Assembly (NCBI GenBank): GCA_902792495.1
Contig: CADBAC010000100.1
Location: forward strand, 1-5,584
Length of the DNA stretch: 5,584 nt
From: Ruminococcus flavefaciens
GTDB taxonomy: Bacteria; Bacillota; Clostridia; Oscillospirales; Ruminococcaceae
Reading direction: 5' to 3'
Part shown: one piece after another, positions 1 through 4,286 of the stretch
Position numbering within the stretch: the stretch's first letter is position 1
Layout: each line of letters begins with the position of its first letter
Position numbers and translations under genes: made by a program
Notes under the pieces: model-generated
What the model was told of the DNA's origin: nothing
The model's input: only the letters and a program-made list of their open reading frames with translations
Database searches by the model: none

Positions 1-413
1 TAAGATCGGTGAAACGATCGAGAGCTTGGGTGGTGAATTACCTGCTTTGACAAAATTCCTTTGAGAGTTTCAGCAGAAATCGTTCCGTTTTCTGCCATTT
101 CGTGATGAAATCTGCATAAAGTTATTAGGTTTTCATCGCCCAGTCGTAAATCCCAATTAGTTTTCAACGGTTGGATATGATGCACGGAAAGATCTTCGTT
201 ATTCAGCTTCCTTACTGTCCCTTTGAGACCGTTAAGACAGGCGACACAAAGGTACTTGTCTCGCCGCATTATATACTCTCTTTTCAGCTTCCAGTCATAC
301 GACCAGCGGAATAGGTCCTCTTTCCCGCCTCGGCTCTTGAATGCCTCAGCTTTCTTCTCGCATTGATAATCTCTGCTGTGGATCTTTCCGCAATAAGGAC
401 AGGCTCGCTTCAT
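1..413 (-). CDS. HNH endonuclease, 3' end at window edge
   Basis: 137 codons are visible, and the next codon begins TA at the edge, so a stop may lie exactly there. The protein opens with a Cys cluster (C5-x2-C8, H12, C18). An HNH core follows: CVAC (C56, C59), SVHHI with H78/H79 as the likely catalytic His, N95 in ENLITLC, then C100-x2-H103 and H104. The four Cys/His ligands of the structural zinc and the H-N-H triad are all present, so the nuclease looks intact. In Firmicutes tailed phages this short HNH type usually sits immediately upstream of the small terminase subunit and assists DNA packaging or cos cleavage; that role is inferred, because the neighbour is outside the window. ATG is at 413. 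The ribosome binding site is weak (GGAAAG, very close to the start). A promoter-like site lies at 438-466. Confidence 0.9.
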   Translation of the reverse strand, partial: MKRACPYCGKIHSRDYQCEKKAEAFKSRGGKEDLFRWSYDWKLKREYIMRRDKYLCVACLNGLKGTVRKLNNEDLSVHHIQPLKTNWDLRLGDENLITLCRFHHEMAENGTISAETLKGILSKQVIHHPSSRSFHRS

Positions 414-437
414 ACTTTCCAAACTCTCTATGATAAC

Positions 438-466
438 ATACTAACACATCAGAGTAGGCATTTCAA
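438..466 (-). promoter_or_regulatory. Putative promoter for HNH/packaging genes
   Basis: Read on the minus strand there is TTGAAA (466-461; 5 of 6 match to the sigma-A -35 box), a 17-bp spacer, and TAGTAT (443-438; 4 of 6) preceded by an extended TGT. Transcription would start near 431, giving a leader of about 18 nt before the ATG at 413. The -35 box overlaps the stop codon of the ArpU-like regulator, so that regulator could act on the adjacent promoter; this is inference. No other intergenic space exists between the two genes. Confidence 0.4.
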
Positions 467-885
467 GGCATTAACTGACATAGTTTTTCAATTGCCTGTT
501 TCTGCTTCTGCCTTACCGTTCGCGGAGCGTAGTTCATAAGCTCCGCAGTCTGCTCAATGGTATTATATAATAAAAACCGGTGCGTAAGGACGGTCTCGAA
601 ATCGTCGTCCTTTAGCAGTGCGATCTTCTGCTGTATTTCCAGCAGCACATCAGCTGCATATACTCTCTGCACTTGTGCCTGTTGTTCAAGCTCTGCAAGC
701 CTCAGCAAAGCACTCTCTGTGCTGTTATTATTGCTGTCGGACTTCCCCTTGAGGTTTCCGTCCGAAGATCTTGAAAGCCCTTGTGCTCTTTCTCGTGTCT
801 GAGCTATGAGCATATTCAGGGCGGCTATCTTCTTATCGGCGTAGAACGCACGATTCAGAAAGACTTTCATTTCTTCACTTGTCAT
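463..885 (-). CDS. ArpU/DUF1492-type late regulator
   Basis: 140 aa, predicted cytoplasmic and largely helical. Residues 1-35 and 57-92 look like coiled-coil helices, separated by a Ser/Asn-rich linker (about 38-56). The C-terminal 45 residues resemble sigma-70 region 4: a VLTHRFLLYNTIEQTAEL stretch followed by MNYAPRTVRQKQKQAIEKL, that is, a helix-turn-helix with the recognition helix around 119-133. This is the architecture of small phage proteins annotated as DUF1492 or ArpU-like, which activate late genes; the exact family assignment is from memory. ATG at 885 follows an AGGAGGAGG at 898-906, a rather long spacing of 12 nt. ATG at 870 (M6) is an alternative without a better site. The tRNA lies immediately upstream and is probably on the same transcript. 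The gene is a distant functional parallel of the regulator at 1181-1555. Confidence 0.75.
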   Translation of the reverse strand: MTSEEMKVFLNRAFYADKKIAALNMLIAQTRERAQGLSRSSDGNLKGKSDSNNNSTESALLRLAELEQQAQVQRVYAADVLLEIQQKIALLKDDDFETVLTHRFLLYNTIEQTAELMNYAPRTVRQKQKQAIEKLCQLMP

Positions 886-897
886 CGTGCGTTCTTG

Positions 898-906
898 CCT
901 CCTCCT
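898..906 (-). promoter_or_regulatory. RBS of ArpU-like gene, abutting the tRNA 3' end
   Basis: AGGAGGAGG on the minus strand is complementary to the 16S rRNA tail over two registers. Only three bases (TAC) separate it from the encoded CCA of the tRNA at 910. It stands 12 nt from the ATG at 885. If the tRNA is cut out of the transcript, the mRNA would begin with the ribosome binding site almost at its 5' end. Confidence 0.6.
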
Positions 907-909
907 GTA

Positions 910-985
910 TGGGTGCAGAGACTGGATTTGAACCAGTGACCTTCGGGGTATGAACCCGACGAGCTGCCAGCTGCTCTACTCTGCC
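910..985 (-). tRNA. tRNA-Met(CAU), initiator-like (fMet)
   Basis: 76 nt with encoded CCA. The cloverleaf is acceptor GCAGAG/CTCTGC (pairs 2-7), D-stem GAGC/GCTC, anticodon stem TCGGG/CCCGA with loop TTCATAC (anticodon CAT at 952-950), variable AGGTC, and T-stem ACTGG/CCAGT with loop TTCAAAT. Three hallmarks of bacterial initiator tRNA are visible: no pair at 1-72 (G1 against A72), three consecutive G-C pairs next to the anticodon loop, and A11:U24 in the D-stem. The stretch AGCTCGTCGGG and the CCCGAAGGTC region match the E. coli fMet tRNA as I remember it. Differences are an 8-nt D-loop, loop bases T32 and C38, G1 rather than C1, and discriminator C73 instead of A. Elongator Met and lysidine-type Ile(CAU) are less likely because both normally have a closed 1-72 pair and Y11:R24. 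Confidence 0.9.
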
Positions 986-990
986 GGTTT

Positions 991-1012
991 TGCGGGCACT
1001 ATTGCACCCGCA
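991..1012 (-). other. RNA hairpin just 5' of the tRNA
   Basis: On the minus strand a stem of nine pairs (seven Watson-Crick, two G-U) closes an AATA loop. The outer arms are TGCGGG and CCCGCA. It ends five bases before the tRNA 5' end. The wobbles become A-C mismatches on the other strand, so it fits the same transcript as the tRNA. No T-run follows on the minus strand (AAAACC follows), so it is not an intrinsic terminator. A processing or leader structure is possible. Confidence 0.45.
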
Positions 1013-1057
1013 GGCAAGGATTTCCGAAATAAGATGTTGAAGTGTGAAGCAAAACGG

Positions 1058-1109
1058 AGGCTTACGCAGAGTTCTGCATACCGCTCAGAGCTTTGCGTGA
1101 AGGTAGCCT
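1058..1109. other. Long imperfect stem-loop in the tRNA leader
   Basis: Inverted arms at 1064-1076 and 1086-1098 pair over 13 positions around a 9-base loop. An outer 5-bp stem (AGGCT at 1058-1062 with AGCCT at 1105-1109) extends it. Two positions are G-U on the plus strand but A-C mismatches on the minus strand, so the fold is better as plus-strand RNA even though all neighbouring genes are on the minus strand. A further pairing, GCAGGC (1010-1015) with GCCTGC (1121-1126), could enclose the whole leader. No coding potential was recognised between 986 and 1137, and no poly-T tract follows on either strand. Confidence 0.4.
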
Positions 1110-1137
1110 ACTGTTATTCCGCCTGCCTTCTATGTTT

Positions 1138-1166
1138 ACTATATAGCATTTCACAGAGTTATACAA
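1138..1166 (-). promoter_or_regulatory. Putative promoter for tRNA/ArpU-like unit
   Basis: On the minus strand TTGTAT (1166-1161) and TATAGT (1143-1138; 5 of 6 to the -10 consensus) are 17 bp apart. An alternative reading is an extended -10, TGCTATATA. The -35 box is poor (3 of 6), so the site may need an activator such as the DUF1492-type protein encoded just upstream. It would give a leader of roughly 145 nt ending in the tRNA. Confidence 0.35.
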
Positions 1167-1180
1167 GATTATTTCAGGTG

Positions 1181-1555
1181 TTAAGAGGTAGTATTTTGAA
1201 AATTTTTTTGAAATTTCTTTTCAAATGCCTCTAAAGCCTTCTTGTGCAACCCTTCGCGAACATTCTTCACACTTCTCATACCGAGTGCTGCTGTCACATC
1301 TTCCCAGCTCTTGCCTCTAATGTAGAACTCTGTCAGGAGCGTTGATAAACGATTGTCCTTTATCTGCTGTATCTCGTCACGGATCCTGAGCTTCAATTCT
1401 TTGTAAGTTCTTATGCTAGCCGCGATCCTGTCCCGGAGCTCTTCGGCGTACTCGGTGTCCTCTTCTGCCTGGCTGTCCCGGAGCTCACCTTCAAGAGACC
1501 TTATGCGCAAGTCGATATTCTTCACCTGTTCAAGATATTCTTCAGCATTCATCAT
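1181..1555 (-). CDS. DUF1492-type sigma-70 region-4-like regulator
   Basis: 124 aa from the ATG at 1555, or 123 aa from the adjacent ATG at 1552. GAAGGGAG (1569-1562) is spaced 6 nt from the first and 9 nt from the second, which decides the start; an in-frame TTG at 1576 has no such site. The N-terminal 65 residues form an acidic, Arg-rich coiled coil, starting MNAEEYLEQVKNIDLRIRSL. The C-terminal half has a region-4-like helix-turn-helix (LTEFYIRGKSWEDVTAALGM then SVKNVREGLHKKALEAF, about 74-111). The end is Lys/Phe-rich. Small proteins of this build are common phage transcription regulators acting on late promoters; direct activity is not shown by sequence. It overlaps the 3' end of the upstream Cys-rich gene by 14 bp, so the two are translationally coupled. 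With the ArpU-like gene at 463-885 it forms an unusual pair separated by the tRNA leader. Confidence 0.75.
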   Translation of the reverse strand: MMNAEEYLEQVKNIDLRIRSLEGELRDSQAEEDTEYAEELRDRIAASIRTYKELKLRIRDEIQQIKDNRLSTLLTEFYIRGKSWEDVTAALGMRSVKNVREGLHKKALEAFEKKFQKNFQNTTS

Positions 1556-1787
1556 CGAGCTCTCCCTTCTCGTCAATCTTGCAGGTCATCTTTCGATATT
1601 TGCAGTTCACGCAGTTGCCTTTTCTGTGATTGATTTCGATAGACCGATTCCTTGACTCGAAGAACTCCTCTTCCGTCTTCCTGAACTTACAGCCGCCTAC
1701 GCTTGCCGTTGCTTTATTACACTTCTGATTCAGAATCGCGCACCCATTGCTGTGAAGTTCTGAATAAAAGAAACACGTTCCTGACAT
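1542..1787 (-). CDS. Small Cys-rich putative zinc-binding protein
   Basis: 81 aa with nine Cys. An N-terminal cluster comprises C5, C16, C23 and C33 in the pattern C-FFY-x7-C-AIL-x3-C-x9-C-KF-KTEEE. A second cluster is C59-x2-C62-x6-C69 (NCVNCKYRKMTC), and the last residue is C81. The first half resembles the short Cys proteins with a CxFYKT-like ending found in Firmicutes phages; the resemblance is from memory and no function is known. Metal binding is inferred from Cys spacing. The ATG at 1787 follows AAAGGAAG at 1804-1797 (9-nt spacing) and starts 5 bp after the VRR-NUC stop. The 3' end overlaps the DUF1492 regulator. Whether it cooperates with the nuclease or the regulator cannot be told. 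Confidence 0.65.
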   Translation of the reverse strand: MSGTCFFYSELHSNGCAILNQKCNKATASVGGCKFRKTEEEFFESRNRSIEINHRKGNCVNCKYRKMTCKIDEKGELDDEC

Positions 1788-1792
1788 TTACT

Positions 1793-2176
1793 TCAACTTC
1801 CTTTCGTTACCGTCACCGGCATTTTGATATAACCCTCTATGAGTTCCTTCGCTTCCTCGAAGGAGTAACATACTGCTGTCAGATGGCCTGCGCATCTAAG
1901 AGCGGTCAGCCATTTCTTCTGATTCTCCGTTGGCTTGTTCGGTTTCACTTTCATTTCGATGTACAATCCGATAAATCCACCGTGAGCTGTCGGCAGGCAG
2001 ATATCCGGAACGCCTGACTTCAAACCGGTCTCTTTCATTCTTGCGCCGGTTCTTATGCTTCGCCGTCCCTCGTTCGGCACGTGATACATCAATTCAAGTT
2101 CGGGGTACTGCCCTTTGACGTACTCTGCCCAGGCAAATAAGACTGCCTGTTCATCCTCTTCTTTTTTCTGCTGCAA
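1793..2176 (-). CDS. VRR-NUC domain nuclease
   Basis: 127 aa, essentially a single VRR-NUC domain of the PD-(D/E)xK nuclease superfamily. Visible motifs in order: EDEQ (7-10), HVPNEG with N35/E36, SGVPDI with catalytic D58, LYIEMK with E74 and K76, and Q86 followed by W89. All the metal and catalytic positions are present. Stand-alone phage VRR-NUC proteins are thought to act as structure-specific or Holliday-junction-type nucleases in replication or recombination; the substrate is inferred. The start is TTG at 2176, preceded by a perfect AAGGAGG (2190-2184) at 7 nt; no ATG lies between this site and the first domain motif. The first 88 bp overlap the Rep-like gene in another frame. The stop lies 5 bp before the next gene. 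Confidence 0.88.
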   Translation of the reverse strand: MQQKKEEDEQAVLFAWAEYVKGQYPELELMYHVPNEGRRSIRTGARMKETGLKSGVPDICLPTAHGGFIGLYIEMKVKPNKPTENQKKWLTALRCAGHLTAVCYSFEEAKELIEGYIKMPVTVTKGS

Positions 2177-2925
2177 AATTCTGCCTCCTTCCGATAGTAC
2201 CTGGCGTGGATGTACACGCCGCCGTTCGTGTCGTTGAATACTACGCTTGCCGCTGCAAGGAAGTATCCTTCGTGTAGTTTCTCATACTCAGCTCTGCACT
2301 CGACATCCGCTGCGAGTTCAAGGATCTTACGCTTTGAAGCTGCGTCTCTTGATACCGGCTGAGGATCGATAAGATTCTGAGAGCGAGTATACTTTTTCTT
2401 TCCTGATACTTCCCTTGCCTGTTTCATCATGTAGCTTGCAAGAGAAGCGACTCCGTTTTCATCGAACTGAAGGATGTCAGTTCCTACGATTCCATTGCCC
2501 CATAACTGGACGAGATCTTTCAATGGCATATCATTCATGATAAGATGATGATGATATCTTCCGAGCTTCTTTCCCTTCTCGGTGACAGCTATGTACTTCA
2601 ACTCAGACATTCCGTTCCTGTCTCTGAATCTCTTAACTCTTCTCAGGAAGTTTCTGAGTTCTCTTGCTGCTGCTTCATCATCTACCGGATGATGATCCTG
2701 TGAATATGTCAGCTCGACTTTCAGATCATTGCTTGTGAAGTTCGCATTAGCGAGTCTGATTATTTTGTTCTGCGATGCTAACTCATTAAGCTTCTGCTTT
2801 CCTTCAGGCGTCGGCTTTGACTTCTTTCTTCTTCCAGTTCCCTGCTTATACACCGGGTATATGTTTGCTTCGAGGTAGTCTCCGCACTTGTAGTAAGTCT
2901 CTCTATAACAACATCTCAATTTCAT
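2089..2925 (-). CDS. HUH-type Rep-like protein (rolling-circle initiator family)
   Basis: 278 aa. The N-terminus (MKLRCCYRETYYKCGDYLEA) matches how this clostridial-phage family begins, which fixes the ATG at 2925 (GGGAG at 2933-2929, only 3 nt away). A basic stretch (GRRKKSK, 31-37) follows. The core has VELTY (70-74, motif-1-like strand), YIAVTEKG (111-118), the metal-binding HUH motif in RYHHHLI (H125-H127), and motif 3 ASYMMK with candidate nicking Tyr165 and Lys168. The fold is that of REP_ORF2/G2P-like initiators, also seen in gokushovirus VP4, which nick DNA and bind its 5' end. The C-terminal ~30 residues (about 249-278) are Lys/Ser/Thr-rich and overprint the start of VRR-NUC. A palindrome and hairpin lie in the 100-bp gap upstream, a possible target or control site. 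The function as replication initiator is inferred; nicking for another purpose is possible. Confidence 0.8.
   Translation of the reverse strand: MKLRCCYRETYYKCGDYLEANIYPVYKQGTGRRKKSKPTPEGKQKLNELASQNKIIRLANANFTSNDLKVELTYSQDHHPVDDEAAARELRNFLRRVKRFRDRNGMSELKYIAVTEKGKKLGRYHHHLIMNDMPLKDLVQLWGNGIVGTDILQFDENGVASLASYMMKQAREVSGKKKYTRSQNLIDPQPVSRDAASKRKILELAADVECRAEYEKLHEGYFLAAASVVFNDTNGGVYIHARYYRKEAEFCSRKKKRMNRQSYLPGQSTSKGSTPNLN
2184..2190 (-). promoter_or_regulatory. RBS deciding the VRR-NUC TTG start
   Basis: AAGGAGG on the minus strand is a full match to the anti-SD core, 7 nt before the TTG at 2176. It lies inside the Rep-like reading frame, spelling Lys246-Glu247 of that protein plus the next base. 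The nuclease is therefore initiated within the upstream gene. Confidence 0.75.
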
Positions 2926-2994
2926 CTTCTCCCGTGGTCGTAACTTTAGACTACATTACGAGGTCTTAAATGCCAGCATCAGGCACTTGCTTTT

Positions 2995-3010
2995 TACTAT
3001 TATAATAGTA
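2995..3010. repeat. Perfect 16-bp palindrome upstream of rep-like gene
   Basis: TACTATTATAATAGTA is its own reverse complement, with no mismatch, and stands about 70 bp upstream of the Rep-like start. It contains TATAAT on both strands (3001-3006 on plus, 3004-2999 on minus), but no good -35 box lies 16-18 bp upstream in either direction. It could be a binding site for a dimeric regulator, a promoter core or part of a replication origin. The rest of the 2926-3025 gap holds a weak TGCC/GGCA inverted repeat (2971-2985) and no recognised gene. Confidence 0.6.
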
Positions 3011-3017
3011 TAGGTTG

Positions 3018-3040
3018 GCGGCTGCTTATCCGGCAGCCGC
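3018..3040 (-). other. GC-rich hairpin enclosing a stop codon
   Basis: The arms GCGGCTGC (3018-3025) and GCAGCCGC (3033-3040) are perfect 8-bp complements around a 7-base loop. The loop holds the TAA stop of the zinc-ribbon gene at 3026-3229. On the minus strand no T-run follows, so it is not a classical terminator, but it may stabilise or attenuate the transcript, or form part of an origin with the adjacent palindrome. Confidence 0.5.
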
Positions 3041-3229
3041 TTCACTCTTCTGTTTGGCAGCGTGTTCGAGAGCTGCCATTTTCATGTTCCAATATCCCCG
3101 AGCCGAATCAATTGTCAGGTGCGGAGTGCTTATCTCGCCGCCGCACTTATCACATTTAATAGTGATCTTCATATCATCGCTCCTGATATAGCGGAATTTT
3201 CTACCCTTACAGTGGAAACAAGGTTTCAT
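3026..3229 (-). CDS. Lar-like zinc-ribbon protein
   Basis: 67 aa from the ATG at 3229, chosen because AGGAG (3241-3237) lies 7 nt upstream; a longer reading upstream would overlap most of the preceding gene. Sequence features: C4-x2-C7 (PCFHC), C26-x2-C29 (KCDKCGG), then an ARGYWN motif (W47, N48) and an Ala/Lys-rich tail. The CxxC...CxxCG...A...WN layout is that of the Lar restriction-alleviation family and related phage zinc ribbons. Lar of the Rac prophage relieves type I restriction by favouring host methylation; assigning that role here is inference from a short motif. It starts 5 bp after the stop of another zinc-ribbon gene. Its stop codon sits in the loop of a strong hairpin. Confidence 0.7.
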   Translation of the reverse strand: MKPCFHCKGRKFRYIRSDDMKITIKCDKCGGEISTPHLTIDSARGYWNMKMAALEHAAKQKSEAAAG

Positions 3230-3233
3230 TTCA

Positions 3234-3455
3234 TCACTCCTCTGCCGAAGCCGCCCATTCGTCCCACGCCGCACGAGCATCTTCAGCCGTGTCGAATATA
3301 GCTTCTCCTGTTCCTGGTATGTAGGTTTCACAAGGTTCTATTTTGAGCCCGAATGCAAGAGCACATTCTTCACAATAGACGAACCATTTACCGTTCGCGT
3401 CCTGATGCCGCTCCGGGCGGCTACCACATATACAGTAATCAAGCGGTTGACTCAC
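3234..3455 (-). CDS. Second Lar-like zinc-ribbon protein
   Basis: 73 aa. Features: C8-x-C10-G (CICG), then C28-x2-C31 (YCEEC), an insert with C42, and a terminal helix EDARAAWDEWAA (W64, W67). The order resembles Lar-type ribbons, with the first CxxC shortened to CxC. Length and composition fit a small cytoplasmic zinc protein; no specific function can be given. The start is GTG at 3455, which overlaps the upstream stop as GTGA; AAGGAGG at 3470-3464 is 8 nt away. It directly precedes the other zinc ribbon, so the two may be diverged duplicates or act together. Confidence 0.65.
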   Translation of the reverse strand: MSQPLDYCICGSRPERHQDANGKWFVYCEECALAFGLKIEPCETYIPGTGEAIFDTAEDARAAWDEWAASAEE

Positions 3456-3670
3456 CGTTTTCTCCTCCTTTCGCAGCTGCGTTTATGGTCTGCTGCTTTT
3501 TTGACTCCTATCTTTGTAGCTAATATGAAATCGCGCTCGGCGTACTCAGCCACTTTCTTTGCCTTTAGCTCTGCGAGTTCTGCTTTAAATTTCTTGTACT
3601 GCTCACATATGCTGTGGCAACCAAGAACTCGCTCTTGGCACTCTTTACAAGGTGGAAGGATCCTACTCAT
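3452..3670 (-). CDS. Small CxxC/CHxxC phage protein
   Basis: 72 aa. The N-terminus carries PCKEC (C8-x2-C11), GCHSIC (C18, H19, C22) and EQYKKF. Then comes a charged helix rich in Lys/Glu/Ala (about 26-50) and a basic tail ending RSCERRRKR. The CxxC...GCHxxC..Y pattern recurs in many short phage proteins of Clostridia as I recall, usually of unknown function; zinc binding is inferred. The ATG at 3670 has a near-perfect ribosome binding site, AAAGGAGGT (3686-3678), 7 nt upstream. It overlaps the membrane mini-protein upstream by 8 bp and the next zinc-ribbon gene by 4 bp. The basic tail would suit nucleic-acid binding. Confidence 0.7.
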   Translation of the reverse strand: MSRILPPCKECQERVLGCHSICEQYKKFKAELAELKAKKVAEYAERDFILATKIGVKKAADHKRSCERRRKR

Positions 3671-3755
3671 TGTCGCTACCTCCTTTAAGAATCAGATATG
3701 CTATACCGCCGACGCATACAACAGCGATAGCAACGCTGATAATCAGATTAGACAT
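3663..3755 (-). CDS. 30-aa single-helix membrane protein
   Basis: A micro-ORF with one hydrophobic segment, MSNLIISVAIAVVCVGGIAY (1-20) continuing to about residue 23, and a polar tail (KGGSDNE). It would be a one-pass inner-membrane peptide. The ATG at 3755 has GGTGA five bases further up; an in-frame GTG at 3764 gives 33 aa and sits behind GGAGAGGACG, so the start is uncertain. Either choice overlaps the preceding 51-aa gene (by 8 or 17 bp), and the stop overlaps the next start by 8 bp, the packing expected of a real gene. Its role is unknown; holin-like or toxin-like behaviour is not supported beyond size and topology. Confidence 0.55.
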   Translation of the reverse strand: MSNLIISVAIAVVCVGGIAYLILKGGSDNE

Positions 3756-3903
3756 CCTGCTCACCGTCCTCTCCGGCGCACAGATTACGAATTACATCTG
3801 CTTCATCCAGGTATTCTCTGTTGTCAACGCAAATTCTCTGATTATTCCTGCAAGCGCCATCATCAAACCAAATGCAAGTTTTACATACATTCAAATCATT
3901 CAT
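3748..3903 (-). CDS. 51-aa Cys-rich protein
   Basis: A small ORF with C7-x2-C10 (VCKTCIWF), C18, C25 (NNQRICVDN) and C42. The CxxCxWFxxGxC...C spacing suits a small zinc knuckle and resembles short Cys proteins common in Firmicutes phage early regions; I cannot name a family. The remainder is acidic. The ATG at 3903 touches the upstream stop (TGATG). GGAG at 3916-3913 is 9 nt upstream. The last codons include a GEDGE stretch, the DNA of which recurs at two other gene ends in this window. Confidence 0.6.
   Translation of the reverse strand: MNDLNVCKTCIWFDDGACRNNQRICVDNREYLDEADVIRNLCAGEDGEQDV
3759..3775 (-). repeat. Recurring gene-junction sequence, copy 1
   Basis: Plus-strand bases 3762-3775 (CACCGTCCTCTCCG) are identical to 4649-4662, and 3759-3770 (GCTCACCGTCCT) are identical to 4291-4302. 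All copies lie in the last codons of one gene, just before the start of the next. On the minus strand they contain GGACGGTG(A), which can serve as a weak ribosome binding site. Confidence 0.5.
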
Positions 3904-4286
3904 CAGGTATCACTCCATTCCGGTAAGGCGTTGACATGACCTTGCTCAGCAAGAATGGATTCTATCACCTTAGATAGTTCTTTCAAACGTCCATAGCTTG
4001 CCATTCTGCCAGTCTTTTCTTCGATTATCTTTGTTTCAGATTCAAGTTCTTTTGCCCAATAATAGAAAACGATACCGTTTTCCTCAGCGCGTCTACCTTT
4101 ATCTTTGCGCTTATAGATAACTCCATCCATAATAACAGCTCGGTAGAATTCCGTTTGATAATCTTCGGTGTCTTGATAGTCTATATAATCTTCACACTGC
4201 TGATAATCATCGGAAATAGTTATCATGTTAAGATCACACTGCCCGTTACTGTTGTGCGCGCAGTCACTCGCATAACATATTATCAT
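3903..4286 (-). CDS. DUF1540-like Cys N-terminus fused to phage accessory domain
   Basis: 127 aa. Residues 1-34 carry C4, C9, HN (11-12), C17 and C31 in the order C-x4-C-x-HN-x-NG-x-C-x4-I-x-I...C-x2-Y, which resembles the DUF1540 metal-binding domain. An acidic Tyr/Asp-rich linker (DYIDYQDTEDYQTEF, 33-47) follows. Next is a segment with GVIYKRKDKGRRAEENGIVFYYW (about 55-77), where a GxRxExNGxxFYY pattern recalls other phage small proteins, and finally a helical tail. Function is unknown; the protein should be cytoplasmic. The ATG at 4286 shares its first base with the upstream stop (TAATG), so it is probably read by translational coupling. GGTGA about 6 nt upstream is the only SD-like site. 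Confidence 0.65.
   Translation of the reverse strand: MIICYASDCAHNSNGQCDLNMITISDDYQQCEDYIDYQDTEDYQTEFYRAVIMDGVIYKRKDKGRRAEENGIVFYYWAKELESETKIIEEKTGRMASYGRLKELSKVIESILAEQGHVNALPEWSDT

Noticed and set aside
557..802. Plus-strand Ser/Cys/Leu-rich open frame
   Set aside because: Composition is the antisense of the Gln/Glu/Ala-rich helices of the ArpU-like gene.
991..1012. Intrinsic terminator upstream of the tRNA
   Set aside because: The hairpin is strong but is followed by AAAACC on the minus strand and CAGG on the plus strand, with no T-run.
950..1234. Plus-strand open frame of 94 codons
   Set aside because: Its ATG is the complement of the tRNA anticodon and it runs through the structured leader and the end of the regulator gene; no ribosome site or protein character.
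1556..1576. TTG start of the DUF1492-type regulator at 1576
   Set aside because: The GAAGGGAG ribosome site lies within this extension, and the family-like N-terminus begins at the ATG pair 1555/1552.
1703..2017. Plus-strand open frame over VRR-NUC and the Cys-rich gene
   Set aside because: Shadow of two well-supported minus-strand genes with recognisable motifs.
2650..2700. Clusters of GATGATG-like triplets suggesting a tandem repeat
   Set aside because: They are scattered Asp/His/Ala codons within the Rep-like gene with no regular unit; no CRISPR-like or other spaced array was seen anywhere in the window.
2995..3010. Simple sigma-A promoter for the rep-like gene at the palindrome
   Set aside because: TATAAT is present, but the hexamer at the -35 distance (AAGCAG) is not promoter-like and no extended -10 TG is present; kept as a palindrome only.
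3405..3926. Long plus-strand open frame (173 codons)
   Set aside because: It lies opposite five tightly packed minus-strand genes with good ribosome sites; its product shows no domain and there is no plausible upstream ribosome binding site.
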